Shown here: one piece after another, positions 17,101 through 25,703 of the stretch | Numbering within the stretch: the stretch's first letter is position 1 | Layout of the letters: each line of letters begins with the position of its first letter | Notes under the pieces: generated by a model | The model's input: only the letters and a program-made list of their open reading frames with translations | Told to the model about the DNA's origin: nothing | Databases searched by the model: none | Program-made: the position numbers and the translations under genes | Assembly: GCF_023706045.1 (NCBI RefSeq) | Contig: NZ_BQYL01000001.1 | Location: 1,054,001 to 1,118,000 of the forward strand | Direction of reading: 5' to 3' | Source of the DNA: Kangiella sp. TOML190 | GTDB lineage: Bacteria; Pseudomonadota; Gammaproteobacteria; Enterobacterales; Kangiellaceae | Length of the DNA: 64,000 nt

Positions 17101-17730
17101 ATGAGTGATAATTCTCAACAAGCAACCAACAGCGACCTGCTGAAAAATAGACAGCAGAATCGTCGCGTTATCTCCGCCTTGGTTTTATTGTTTGTGGTGC
17201 CCGTAATTTTAGCCTATGTGGCTTTTTATCAAGGCTGGTTTAATCAGGCCACGCGCAATCACGGCAAGCTTCTGGAGTCGCCTTATCCGCGCTTTGAGCA
17301 ATTCCAGTGGTTTGCTGCAAATGCAAAGCCGCTACACTTTAAAGACTTTGAAACTCAGTGGTGGTGGATTTATTTTCCAAAATCCAACCAATGTGATGCC
17401 GAATGTGAAGTCAATATGGAGTTTTTATCGCGCACCCATCAGGGTTTAGGTAAGCGGATTGAAAAGCTAACACGGCTAGTGGTTTTCCCAAGTGAAAATC
17501 GGTATGCCGACAAAATCGAAAAGCCTGAGCAGTTGCAAATTGCTTACGGCAACGGGCAGGCTCATCTGGGTGAGCAAGCCGCTTTAGAGTTAGGGAAAAT
17601 TTACGCGATGGACGTGCATGGCAATATTTTTATGCAGTATGAGCCAGTCAAGGATCTAGAACAGGCGCGGATTAAAGCGAAAGATTTGCGTGATGATATT
17701 GTGCGCGCTATGCGCAACACAGGTTTATAG
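17101..17730 (+). CDS. Membrane-anchored Sco-like CxxxC protein
   Basis: The 209-residue protein has one membrane helix (about 22-43) and a periplasmic domain with a Cys98-Asp-Ala-Glu-Cys102 pair after a Trp-Trp-Trp-Ile-Tyr-Phe strand. That arrangement recalls the CxxxC copper site of Sco thioredoxin-fold proteins. A later Met-Asp-x-x-Gly-Asn-Ile-Phe-Met-Gln-Tyr strand corresponds to the Sco/thioredoxin core. Uncharacterised proteins of this kind are often found between SURF1 and ctaA. A copper-handling or disulfide role in oxidase assembly is inferred. Confidence 0.65.
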   Translation: MSDNSQQATNSDLLKNRQQNRRVISALVLLFVVPVILAYVAFYQGWFNQATRNHGKLLESPYPRFEQFQWFAANAKPLHFKDFETQWWWIYFPKSNQCDAECEVNMEFLSRTHQGLGKRIEKLTRLVVFPSENRYADKIEKPEQLQIAYGNGQAHLGEQAALELGKIYAMDVHGNIFMQYEPVKDLEQARIKAKDLRDDIVRAMRNTGL

Positions 17731-17741
17731 GGGCGCTGTTG

Positions 17742-18836
17742 ATGAGCAAAAAAGCTTTAAGAAACCTCACTTTTATCGCAATTCTATTGGCTTTAACGGT
17801 GATTTTATTAGGTGCTTGGACTCGCCTTGAAGATGCCGGTTTAGGTTGTCCGGATTGGCCAGGATGCTATGGCCATTTCACGGTTCCGCAAGATGCAGAA
17901 TACATTGCCAAAGCTGAGATCGAGTACGGTAAGAAGTTTGAAGCGGAAAAAGCTTGGCCAGAAATGATCCACCGCCATTTTGCTAAAGGCATTGGTTTGG
18001 TCATTGTGATCATGTTTATCGGTGCTTGGCTGGGGCGCAAAAAAGATCCAACTGTGCCAGTGGTGTTGCCAACAACTTTATTGCCGTTGGTTATACTGCA
18101 AGGTCTGCTTGGGATGTGGACGGTAACCTTAAAAGTACATCCGTTTATCGTGATGTTGCACTTACTTGGCGGTTTTACAACCTTATCTTTGTTATTTCTA
18201 TATTACTTACAGTTGCGTCCTAAAATAGTTTCTTTGTCGCAGGTAGTGGCAAAAAAGTTTAAAGCCTTGGCCTTTGCGGGTTTGATTTTAGTGATTGGGC
18301 AGATTGCCTTAGGTGGCTGGACTGCATCGAATTATGCCGCGACAGTTTGTGCTGAACTGCCGTTTTGTAACAGCGGTTGGACGCAAAATGTGGATTTTAA
18401 AGGCGGTTTTGACCTATGGCAAAAAGGTTTCGAGTTTGATGAATTTCAAACTCTGGAAGAAGAAAAACAGCAGGCCGATCTGAATAAAGCCCAAGGTAAG
18501 CCTTTCAAAGATTACGAAGGCGGGATCTTGTCTCATCAGGCCAAAGTGGCGATTCATGTGACTCACCGCTTTGGAGCTTACTTAGTTTTTGTGGTTATTG
18601 GTTTGCTGGCAGTGTGGTTGATGCGGGAAAAAGACAGTATTTTGTTGCGCCGCTTTGGGCGAGCCTTGGGTGTCATTTTACTGGCGCAGATGATGCTGGG
18701 GGTCAGTAATGTGATATTCGGCTTACCGCTGTATGTAGCGGTGGCGCATAATGGTGGTGGCGCAATTTTACTGTTGGCCATGATTGCAACTAACTATTTG
18801 GTCAATTGGCAGTTTAAAGGTAAGGGGCAGGTCTAA
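17742..18836 (+). CDS. ctaA: Haem A synthase
   Basis: ATG 17742 is used rather than the in-frame TTG 17739; TAGGGG lies just upstream. The 364-residue multi-pass protein has the Cox15/CtaA signatures: Gly-Ala-Trp-Thr-Arg-Leu-x-x-Ala-Gly-Leu-Gly-Cys-Pro-Asp-Trp-Pro-Gly-Cys with a Cys pair, Met-Ile-His-Arg and His-Val-Thr-His-Arg haem ligands, and a second Cys pair in Cys-Ala-Glu-Leu-Pro-Phe-Cys. It oxidises haem O to haem A. Its stop codon overlaps the start of ctaB by one base, indicating translational coupling. Confidence 0.95.
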   Translation: MSKKALRNLTFIAILLALTVILLGAWTRLEDAGLGCPDWPGCYGHFTVPQDAEYIAKAEIEYGKKFEAEKAWPEMIHRHFAKGIGLVIVIMFIGAWLGRKKDPTVPVVLPTTLLPLVILQGLLGMWTVTLKVHPFIVMLHLLGGFTTLSLLFLYYLQLRPKIVSLSQVVAKKFKALAFAGLILVIGQIALGGWTASNYAATVCAELPFCNSGWTQNVDFKGGFDLWQKGFEFDEFQTLEEEKQQADLNKAQGKPFKDYEGGILSHQAKVAIHVTHRFGAYLVFVVIGLLAVWLMREKDSILLRRFGRALGVILLAQMMLGVSNVIFGLPLYVAVAHNGGGAILLLAMIATNYLVNWQFKGKGQV

Positions 18837-19762
18837 TGGCGCAGCAAGTCGAGAAGCAATATAAAATTGACCGCCCTGTGACTTGGCGTGATTACTATGA
18901 AATGACCAAACCGAAGGTGGTTTACCTACTGGTATTCACCGCCGTGGTTGGAATGTTTTTAGCGAATGACGTTAGTGTTAGTTGGCTACCGCCAATCAAT
19001 GCCTTGGTATGGGGCACTCTCGGGATAGCTTTTGCTGCTGGCGCCGCGGCAGTAGTTAATCATGTGGTGGATGCGCGGATTGACACTATCATGGCGCGAA
19101 CCATGCAAAGGCCAGTCGCGCAAGGGCGGGTTGAACCGAAAAAGGCGATTCTATTTGCGACCTTTTTAGGCGTGATTGCCATGGCGATGCTGTGGTATTT
19201 GGTGAATCCTTTAACGGCAGTACTCACCCTTGGCGGTTTGGTAGGTTATGCTTTTATTTACACCATGTTCCTGAAGCGCGCTACCCCGCAAAATATTGTG
19301 ATTGGCGGTTTGTCCGGCGCAATTCCGCCGTTGTTGGGTTGGACCTCAGTCACGGGTTCGGCCGATCCCTATGCATGGTTATTAGTCTTGATTATCTTTA
19401 CTTGGACGCCGCCACATTTTTGGGCGCTATCGATTCATCGTATCGAAGATTATGCTAAGGCTGAGATCCCGATGTTGCCCGTTACGCATGGCGAAGAGTT
19501 TACTAAAACTTCGATTTTGCTCTATTGTATTTTATTAATCTTATCCACTTTATTACCTTATTTAACGGGTATGAGTGGCCTGATATACCTAGTTGGCGCA
19601 GTGATTCTTGGTGCTTGGTTTTTGTATTACTGTGTGGTGTTGAAGTATCGTGAGACCGATGGCGTAGCGATGAAAACCTTTGGCGTCTCCATTGGCTACC
19701 TAACCTTCCTATTCGCGGTTTTATTGATTGATCATTATTTAAAACCGGTGATTGGATTTTAA
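18836..19762 (+). CDS. ctaB: Protohaem IX farnesyltransferase (haem O synthase)
   Basis: The 308-residue UbiA-family prenyltransferase starts with Thr-Lys-Pro-Lys-Val-Val. It contains the Asn-x-x-x-Asp-x-x-x-Asp metal-binding motif in Asn-His-Val-Val-Asp-Ala-Arg-Ile-Asp and the Met-Gln-Arg-Pro segment. A second loop with Trp-Thr-Pro-Pro-His-Phe-Trp-Ala-Leu is also present. It makes haem O from haem B and farnesyl diphosphate for CtaA. It lies between ctaA and SCO in one operon. Confidence 0.95.
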   Translation: MAQQVEKQYKIDRPVTWRDYYEMTKPKVVYLLVFTAVVGMFLANDVSVSWLPPINALVWGTLGIAFAAGAAAVVNHVVDARIDTIMARTMQRPVAQGRVEPKKAILFATFLGVIAMAMLWYLVNPLTAVLTLGGLVGYAFIYTMFLKRATPQNIVIGGLSGAIPPLLGWTSVTGSADPYAWLLVLIIFTWTPPHFWALSIHRIEDYAKAEIPMLPVTHGEEFTKTSILLYCILLILSTLLPYLTGMSGLIYLVGAVILGAWFLYYCVVLKYRETDGVAMKTFGVSIGYLTFLFAVLLIDHYLKPVIGF

Positions 19763-19778
19763 CGATTGGAAATTAGTG

Positions 19779-20432
19779 ATGTTTAAAAAAACTCAGGCTC
19801 ATGTATTAGTGTATCTTTTGGTAGCTCTAGTCGCTTTAGGTTTAGGCTTTGCTGGCTATAAAGCTTTTATGGCACCAAAACCATTACAACTGATTAATAC
19901 CTTTCCAAAGCTTAATCCATTGGCACCTTTTAATGCACAAAATCATCGTGCCGAAAGTGTTACAGAAAAAGATTTTATTGGTCACTGGTCGATCGTGTTC
20001 TTTGGCTTTACCACCTGTCCTGATATTTGTCCGACTACCATGATGGATATGAATCAGGTCCAGAAAGGGTTGGATCAAAAATTTCAGCAAGACACTCAGT
20101 TTGTTTTTATTAGTGTTGATCCGGAGCGTGATACGGTTGAAAAACTGGCGAGCTATGTCCCTGCTTTTAACCCAGAATTTATCGGTTTAACCATGGATCT
20201 GAAACAAACCCGTGCAGTAACTAAAAATCTTGGTGTGGCTTTTATGAAAACGCCAAGTCATGACGGCAATCCTGACAACTATTTAGTGGATCACACTGCG
20301 CGCTGGTTTATTGTTGATCCGCTAGGACGTCGTTTTGCCTTAATCAATCCTGCTGACGCGTTAGGTAAAGATTTAGTCCAGTTGGTGATTGATGACTATC
20401 AAAATTTACGCCAGCAAGCACGACTCAATTAG
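19779..20432 (+). CDS. SCO1/SenC-family copper chaperone
   Basis: ATG 19779 is chosen; the longer in-frame start at 19752 would overlap ctaB. The 217-residue protein has one N-terminal membrane helix and a Sco domain with the copper motif Cys80-Pro-Asp-Ile-Cys84 and a distal His in Leu-Val-Asp-His-Thr. Sco proteins load or reduce the CuA site of subunit II, which is encoded at 5365. It is the last gene of the oxidase assembly run. Confidence 0.93.
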   Translation: MFKKTQAHVLVYLLVALVALGLGFAGYKAFMAPKPLQLINTFPKLNPLAPFNAQNHRAESVTEKDFIGHWSIVFFGFTTCPDICPTTMMDMNQVQKGLDQKFQQDTQFVFISVDPERDTVEKLASYVPAFNPEFIGLTMDLKQTRAVTKNLGVAFMKTPSHDGNPDNYLVDHTARWFIVDPLGRRFALINPADALGKDLVQLVIDDYQNLRQQARLN

Positions 20433-20457
20433 TAGCCAACGAAGCTAGCTTTTACTC

Positions 20458-21822
20458 ATGAAGATCTGGTCATCGCAAGCGATAAAAACCGACCTTCAAC
20501 AACAAGACACTCATCGACAAATTTGGCGTATTGCAGCGCCAATGGTGCTATCCAACCTGACCATTCCACTCGTTGGTTTAGTCGATTCGGCGGTAATGGG
20601 GCATCTTGATGAGGTGCATTACCTTGCTGCAGTCGGCCTTGGCTCGGCACTATTTACCTTTATTATTTGGACCATGGGCTTTTTGCGTATGATCACCACT
20701 GGTTTGGTGGCGCAAGCTTATGGCCAGCAAGATCACCAGCTGATCCGGCAATGGCTCTATTTGCCTGCGGCTTTGGGTTTGATCATCAGTTTATTGGTGG
20801 TGCTACTCAATCCGTGGCTTATTGATCTAATTCTATGGTGGATAAAAGGTTCGCCAGATGTCGAGACTAAAGTCATCGAATATTGGAACATTCGAATTTT
20901 GGGCTTACCGATTTCGTTATTAAATGCGGTCTTTATTGGCTGGTATTTGGGAATGCAAAATGCCCGGATCCCATTCTTGATGTTACTTACGACCAATCTC
21001 AGTAATGTTGTTTTGGATATTGTGTTGGTGCAACAGGGAATGGACGTGGATGGTGTGGCCATAGCTAGCGTGATTGCAGAAAGTCTAGGGTTGATGATTG
21101 CTTTAAGCGGCTTAATGCCTGTGTTACGACGCTATCCGTTAGCCGAAAAATTATCCTTAGCGTGGCATAAACTCGGTTTTTTATTAAACCTAAATAAAGA
21201 TTTGTTGATCCGAACTTTGGCTTTGGAAACGGTCTTATTTACCATCCACGCCCGCGGCTCAGAGTTGGGAGATGAGGCGATGGCGGTTAATGCAATTTTA
21301 TTGAATTTCTTACTGCTGGTGTCCAACGGCTTAGACGGCATTGCCAATGCGGTGGAAGCCTTGGTTGGTAAAGCCATTGGTCGTCAGAAGTGGCTCGAGT
21401 TTCGAGCATCGGTCGTTGTTGGCGGCTTCTGGTCGCTACTAACCAGTTTAGTAATGGCTTTGGGTTTTTTACTGTTTGGTAGCTTTTTTATCGGACTATT
21501 AACGGATATTTCGAGCCTCCAAGATGCGCTCGATCCTTTTCTGATTTATAGCGTGTTAGTTCCTTTAGTGGCAGTCGCCAGTTTTTGGCTAGACGGTGTT
21601 TTTATTGGTGCTTCAGCCATTAAAACCATGCGAAACTCCATGTTGGCTGCATTAATCTTAGGTTTTATTCCCCTATATTATTTATCGAAACCACTCGGTA
21701 ATCACGGTATCTGGCTGGCCTTTATGGGCTTTATGCTAGCGCGTGCGGTGGCTTCTTGGTATTTATTCAATAAAGGCCTTAGAATGGGGCGCTATATTAA
21801 ATTCGAAACTATTAAGCCATGA
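20458..21822 (+). CDS. MATE-family efflux transporter (DinF-like)
   Basis: The 454-residue protein has about twelve membrane helices in two repeats. The N-terminal half has Ala-Ala-Pro-Met-Val-Leu-Ser-Asn-Leu-Thr-x-Pro-Leu-Val-Gly-Leu-Val-Asp and Gly-His-Leu, and the second half has Ser-Asn-Gly-Leu-Asp-Gly-Ile-Ala-Asn-Ala-Val-Glu-Ala, both typical of DinF-type MATE proteins. These export organic cations or toxic compounds using ion gradients. Its stop overlaps the next heptosyltransferase gene by 4 bp, so the two are probably co-translated. Substrate is unknown. Confidence 0.88.
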   Translation: MKIWSSQAIKTDLQQQDTHRQIWRIAAPMVLSNLTIPLVGLVDSAVMGHLDEVHYLAAVGLGSALFTFIIWTMGFLRMITTGLVAQAYGQQDHQLIRQWLYLPAALGLIISLLVVLLNPWLIDLILWWIKGSPDVETKVIEYWNIRILGLPISLLNAVFIGWYLGMQNARIPFLMLLTTNLSNVVLDIVLVQQGMDVDGVAIASVIAESLGLMIALSGLMPVLRRYPLAEKLSLAWHKLGFLLNLNKDLLIRTLALETVLFTIHARGSELGDEAMAVNAILLNFLLLVSNGLDGIANAVEALVGKAIGRQKWLEFRASVVVGGFWSLLTSLVMALGFLLFGSFFIGLLTDISSLQDALDPFLIYSVLVPLVAVASFWLDGVFIGASAIKTMRNSMLAALILGFIPLYYLSKPLGNHGIWLAFMGFMLARAVASWYLFNKGLRMGRYIKFETIKP

Positions 21823-22859
21823 ATATTGTGGTTGTGCGCTTGTCTGCGATTGGCGATTGCTGCTTAGTGTTGCCGCTAGTGCGAGCCATTTTACAGCAAA
21901 ATCCCTATATCAAAATTGATTGGTTGATTGGTAAGGCTGCCTATCAATTACTGCAATACTCCACTCACCCTCGTTTGAATTATCGAGTGATAGATAAGCC
22001 TAACTCCGTTTCTGATTATCGCTCCATCTACAAATTGTTTAAAGGCAAAAATATTGATGCCGTGTTGGCAATGCAGGCTTCGACTCGAGCTAATTTGATT
22101 TGCCCTTGCATAAAAGCGCCAAAAAAAATTGGTTTTGATAAATCTCGTGCCCGAGAACTGCAATGGTTATGGACTAACCAGCGAATTGATTTTAAGCAGC
22201 AACATTTGCACGACAGCTTTTGCCAATTTGCGGATGCTTTAGGGCTAGCTGCTTCGGTAAACAATCAAGACTGGCAAATAAAACTGGCGCCAGACCATGC
22301 GGAACTTTTAAAAAAATTCTCGCTGCCTAAAAACTATCTGGTGATAAATCCCGCGGCTAGTAAATTAGAGCGCTGCTGGCGAGCCGAATCTTATGCCGAA
22401 CTGATCGATTGGCTCTACCAAGAATACCAAATTAACGTAGTGTTAACCGGTGCCGCTCAAGACTTTGAGCTTGCGCTAGTCGAGGAGATTATGCAGCGAG
22501 TTCAGTCTAAGCCAATTAATTTATTGGCCAAAACCAATCTGCCGGAGCTTGCGGTTATCCTCAAACATGCACAATTATTGATAGCTCCTGACACTGGACC
22601 AGTGCATATTGCCAATGGCGTTGGCACCCATGTGATAGGTTTGTATGCGGTGGTTTCGAGTCGCTTATCCGGGCCTTATTTGCATCAAGAGTTAGTGCTC
22701 GATAAGTTCGAACAAGCAGTGGCCGAAATTTTAAATGAAGATCCGCAAAGGATTCCTTGGCGTACTCGAGTGCACGATAGAGCCGCTATGGATCTGATTC
22801 AAGTTGAAGAAGTACAACAGAAAGTTGCTAGTGTTTTGGCTAGCAATAAGTCTAATTAA
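21819..22859 (+). CDS. Glycosyltransferase family 9 (LPS heptosyltransferase-like)
   Basis: The 346-residue protein begins Met-Asn-Ile-Val-Val-Val-Arg-Leu-Ser-Ala-Ile-Gly-Asp-Cys-Cys and carries Ala-Pro-Asp-Thr-Gly-Pro-Val-His-Ile-Ala in the C-terminal domain, the two hallmark regions of heptosyltransferases. It is clearly paralogous to the protein encoded at 11812-12873, sharing the N-terminal motif, an Ala-x-x-Arg-Ala-Asn-Leu segment and Asn/Ser-Pro-Ala-Ala-Ser-Lys. It probably adds a sugar to the lipopolysaccharide core. Its 3' end overlaps that of the convergent acyltransferase gene by 4 bp. Confidence 0.85.
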   Translation: MNIVVVRLSAIGDCCLVLPLVRAILQQNPYIKIDWLIGKAAYQLLQYSTHPRLNYRVIDKPNSVSDYRSIYKLFKGKNIDAVLAMQASTRANLICPCIKAPKKIGFDKSRARELQWLWTNQRIDFKQQHLHDSFCQFADALGLAASVNNQDWQIKLAPDHAELLKKFSLPKNYLVINPAASKLERCWRAESYAELIDWLYQEYQINVVLTGAAQDFELALVEEIMQRVQSKPINLLAKTNLPELAVILKHAQLLIAPDTGPVHIANGVGTHVIGLYAVVSSRLSGPYLHQELVLDKFEQAVAEILNEDPQRIPWRTRVHDRAAMDLIQVEEVQQKVASVLASNKSN

Positions 22860-23764
22860 TAAATGGAAGCTTCGCCTTCAGGGCGAGTCTTAAAGCGACG
22901 ATGGACCCAGTAATATTGCTCGGGAGCCTTGTTAATACAGCTTTCTAAGACTTGATTCATTAAGCTGCAGTCAGCCAGATCATCCCCGCTAAATTCAATC
23001 GGAGGCATCACCTCAAGAATCATTTTGCCATGTTCTTTATGGTAACTGATCGGTAATACCTGCGCATTGCCCAGCTTGGCGATGCGCATTGGCGAGTTTA
23101 AAGTTGCTGCGGGTTTGCCGTAAAAAGGCGCGAAGACGGTGCTTTTACGGCCCATATCCTGATCCGGCATAAACCATAAATTATGACCACTCTTAAGCCA
23201 TTTACCAATGGTGCGGATATCATTGCGGCCTAAGGTTTGTGAACGATTATTACGGCCTTTTTGAATATGATAATTTAGGGATGCATTTTTATTGGGTCGA
23301 TAAAAAGCGGCAAAGTCGAGATGGCGCGACATAACAGCGCCAGCGAGTTCTAGGCTAGTAATGTGATAACCTAAAAATAAGATCCCTTGACCGCTGGCTT
23401 GCGCTTTTTGGTAATGCTCTAGACCTCGAACTTCTTGGTACTTTTCCAGATCCTTGAAGGGTTTATACCAAGCGACTGCTAGCTCAATAAACCCAATACC
23501 AAGGCTACGAAAGTGCGCTTTACACAAGGTTAATCGTTGGTCATTGGTAAGTTCGGGAAAGCAATACTTAAGGTTGGCTAAAACGATATTGCGGCGGCTT
23601 TTCACCAGATAAAGTAATTTGCCAATCATCCCACCAAGGCCGTTGACGACGGGGTAGGGCAGTCGACCAATTAACTTTAAAAAACCAAACAGGATCCCGT
23701 AAAGATGAACCGCAATTCCCTTTGGTTTTTCGGTAATGGTTGCTTGGGGCTGGCCGTTTGCCAT
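22856..23764 (-). CDS. LpxL/HtrB-family lipid A acyltransferase
   Basis: The 302-residue protein has an N-terminal membrane segment, the Arg-Arg-Asn-Ile-x-x-x-Asn-Leu motif, and the catalytic His134-x4-Glu139 in Gly-Tyr-His-Ile-Thr-Ser-Leu-Glu. It also has Tyr-Arg-Pro-Asn and Met-Pro-Asp-Gln-Asp-Met-Gly-Arg-Lys segments, as in lauroyl and myristoyl acyltransferases of lipid A. It would add a secondary acyl chain to Kdo2-lipid IVA at the inner membrane. Chain specificity (LpxL, LpxM or LpxP) is not decided by sequence. Confidence 0.88.
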   Translation of the reverse strand: MANGQPQATITEKPKGIAVHLYGILFGFLKLIGRLPYPVVNGLGGMIGKLLYLVKSRRNIVLANLKYCFPELTNDQRLTLCKAHFRSLGIGFIELAVAWYKPFKDLEKYQEVRGLEHYQKAQASGQGILFLGYHITSLELAGAVMSRHLDFAAFYRPNKNASLNYHIQKGRNNRSQTLGRNDIRTIGKWLKSGHNLWFMPDQDMGRKSTVFAPFYGKPAATLNSPMRIAKLGNAQVLPISYHKEHGKMILEVMPPIEFSGDDLADCSLMNQVLESCINKAPEQYYWVHRRFKTRPEGEASIY

Positions 23765-23894
23765 TGAATCAGTTGCCTCAATTAAGGTTAATTGTGCTGC
23801 ACAATTTGCAGGGGTTCATTGTAACGAGAAATCAACTAATTACAAAGCTTGAGCTTTTTGTCATAATGATTTTAAAGCCTAGTAATTTCTTTTT

Positions 23895-24275
23895 ATGAAT
23901 AAACATTTTGTACTGCACGGCGCCATGTTTATGGCTTTGGCCGTCGCTTTAGGGGCCATGTCTTCTCACGGCCTTGCTGCTTTGTCGGAGCATTCGCGCT
24001 ATTTGTTTCAATTGGGTGTTCAGTATCAGATCTACCACGCGATTGGTTTGTTGGCGATCGGCATTATGGCAGCGCAATTAGCCAATAAGCCTTTGTTGAT
24101 TGCGGGTCGCTTGATGTTTTTTGGCATCATCCTTTTTAGTGGCGGTCTTTATTTTCTAGCAGTAACCGAACTGAGCTTTTTAAAGTTTGTGATACCCATT
24201 GGTGGAATTTGTCTAATCGCTAGCTGGTTATGCATTGTCTGGTCAATTTTTTCTAAATCGGGATCGAGCGAATGA
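23895..24275 (+). CDS. DUF423 membrane protein (YgdD-like)
   Basis: The 126-residue protein has four membrane helices. The first loop has Ala-Leu-Gly-Ala-x-x-x-His-Gly-Leu and Gln-Tyr-Gln-Ile-Tyr-His-Ala-Ile-Gly-Leu-Leu, and a later segment has Gly-Ile-Ile-Leu-Phe-Ser-Gly-Gly-Leu-Tyr, all typical of the DUF423 family. Function is unknown. It overlaps the next gene by 4 bp (ATGA) and so is likely co-translated with it. Confidence 0.85.
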   Translation: MNKHFVLHGAMFMALAVALGAMSSHGLAALSEHSRYLFQLGVQYQIYHAIGLLAIGIMAAQLANKPLLIAGRLMFFGIILFSGGLYFLAVTELSFLKFVIPIGGICLIASWLCIVWSIFSKSGSSE

Positions 24276-24796
24276 GTTCAGCCACTTTTAATTCTGACAA
24301 AACCGCTAACAATAACGAAATAAAGCAAAGCTATATTGATCAGTTTTGGCAATGGTCATGTGCTGTTTATCAACAAAAAGAGGTCGCTGAGCTTTGTTTA
24401 GCGGTGCAAAATACCCTCGATCTTAATGTGAATTATTTGCTCTTGGCAATTTGGAGTCAGCATAAGCAATTGCCCATCACGGAAGCTCATTGGGAGCTTA
24501 TCCATGCTAATGCCCAAGAAGCTGAAGATGCGGTTCGCTACATTCGGCAAAAGCGTATGGCTTTAAAAGGTGAGAATGAACAAGCTTATAAACAGGCGCT
24601 GTTAATTGAGCTTCGAGCCGAGCAGCAGCACCAAAAGCAAGCAATCCAAGCCATGTTTAAGGAAAATCAATGGCTTAGCACTAAAAATACTTCCAATAAC
24701 AACCTTGTGCATTACTTAAACTACCGCCAAGTTAGTGATCGCGATCAGGATACTATTTTACAGCTCGGTCAACTGGTTCAAAACATTAGCCTCTAG
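24272..24796 (+). CDS. TIGR02444-family protein (DUF2390)
   Basis: The 174-residue soluble, mostly helical protein matches the TIGR02444 family: Phe-Trp-x-Trp-Ser-x-x-Val-Tyr near the start, Leu-Asp-x-Asn-Val-Asn-Tyr-Leu-Leu, and Ile-Arg-x-x-Arg near residue 92. The family is common in gammaproteobacteria but has no established function. It is co-oriented with and overlaps the DUF423 gene. Confidence 0.8.
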   Translation: MSSATFNSDKTANNNEIKQSYIDQFWQWSCAVYQQKEVAELCLAVQNTLDLNVNYLLLAIWSQHKQLPITEAHWELIHANAQEAEDAVRYIRQKRMALKGENEQAYKQALLIELRAEQQHQKQAIQAMFKENQWLSTKNTSNNNLVHYLNYRQVSDRDQDTILQLGQLVQNISL

Positions 24797-24872
24797 TCCT
24801 TGATTTTGTCGCTGAAACTACTGCACAATGCGCTTTTGTTTTTAATTTAGTGTTATCAAAATAAGGTTTAGT

Positions 24873-25676
24873 ATGAAAAAAATATCATTAGTGCTTGCGA
24901 TGGGCTTGGCTTTGGCCGCCTGTAAAGACGATAAAAAAGTAGAAGTTAACAAGGAAGAATCTAAAGCGGCAGAACAAACGGTTGCCCAGAAGAACCTTGA
25001 ATTAACGGATCTGAATCAAAAAGCGGCTTATTCCATTGGCCAGAATTTTTCTAAACAAATGACCAGTAACTTTGGTTCTTTAAAAGAATACGGGATCGAA
25101 ATCGATACTGCCTTGGTGGTGCAAGGGATTAAAGATGGCTTTGAGGGCAAAGGCCAATTCGACGAGAAGCAGCTTGCGGCCAATATGCAAGAGTTCCAAG
25201 CCAACCTACAAACCAAGATGAAAGCGCAGCAAGATAAACTGGCAGCCGAAGCGAAAGTTAAAGCGGAAGAAGCTAAAGCGGCTGGCGATGCCTATCGCGC
25301 AGAGTATGCGAAAAAAGACGGGGTTAAGACCACCGAGTCTGGCTTGATGTATAAAGTTGTGACTAAGGGTAACGGCGGCGCTAAGCCAAAGGTTGAGGAT
25401 ACGGTTCAGGTACATTACAAAGGCACTTTTATTGATGGCGAAGAATTCGATAGCTCCTATTCGCGTAACCAACCGACTACTTTTCCGTTGGGCGGTGTGA
25501 TCAAAGGGTGGACTGAGGGTCTGCAATTAATGGAAGTGGGTGACAAGTTTGAATTTGTTATTCCAGCCGACATTGCTTATGGCGAACATGGCAGCTCGCG
25601 TATTCCTGGCAATTCTACGTTGGTATTTGAAGTAGAATTATTGAACATCAATCCAAAAGCCGAAGAGCAAATGTAA
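24873..25676 (+). CDS. FKBP-type peptidyl-prolyl isomerase lipoprotein (FkpA/Mip-like)
   Basis: The 267-residue protein has a lipoprotein signal (Leu-Ala-Ala-Cys), an N-terminal FKBP dimerisation domain (about 45-130: Lys-Ala-Ala-Tyr-Ser-Ile-Gly, Gly-Ile-Lys-Asp-Gly-Phe), a Lys/Ala/Glu-rich long helix, and a C-terminal FKBP domain (about 150-262). The latter has Val-His-Tyr-Lys-Gly-Thr, Phe-Asp-Ser-Ser and Gly-Val-Ile-Lys-Gly-Trp-Thr-Glu-Gly-Leu. It assists proline isomerisation and folding in the periplasm. It is a single transcription unit or is loosely linked to the next gene, 27 bp away. Confidence 0.93.
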   Translation: MKKISLVLAMGLALAACKDDKKVEVNKEESKAAEQTVAQKNLELTDLNQKAAYSIGQNFSKQMTSNFGSLKEYGIEIDTALVVQGIKDGFEGKGQFDEKQLAANMQEFQANLQTKMKAQQDKLAAEAKVKAEEAKAAGDAYRAEYAKKDGVKTTESGLMYKVVTKGNGGAKPKVEDTVQVHYKGTFIDGEEFDSSYSRNQPTTFPLGGVIKGWTEGLQLMEVGDKFEFVIPADIAYGEHGSSRIPGNSTLVFEVELLNINPKAEEQM

Positions 25677-25703
25677 GGCTCGGTTATTTAGAGCAAACTC
25701 TTA

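Noticed and set aside
19752-19778. A longer SCO protein starting at TTG 19752
   Set aside because: It would overlap the end of ctaB, and the extra residues have no signal-like character; ATG 19779 fits better.
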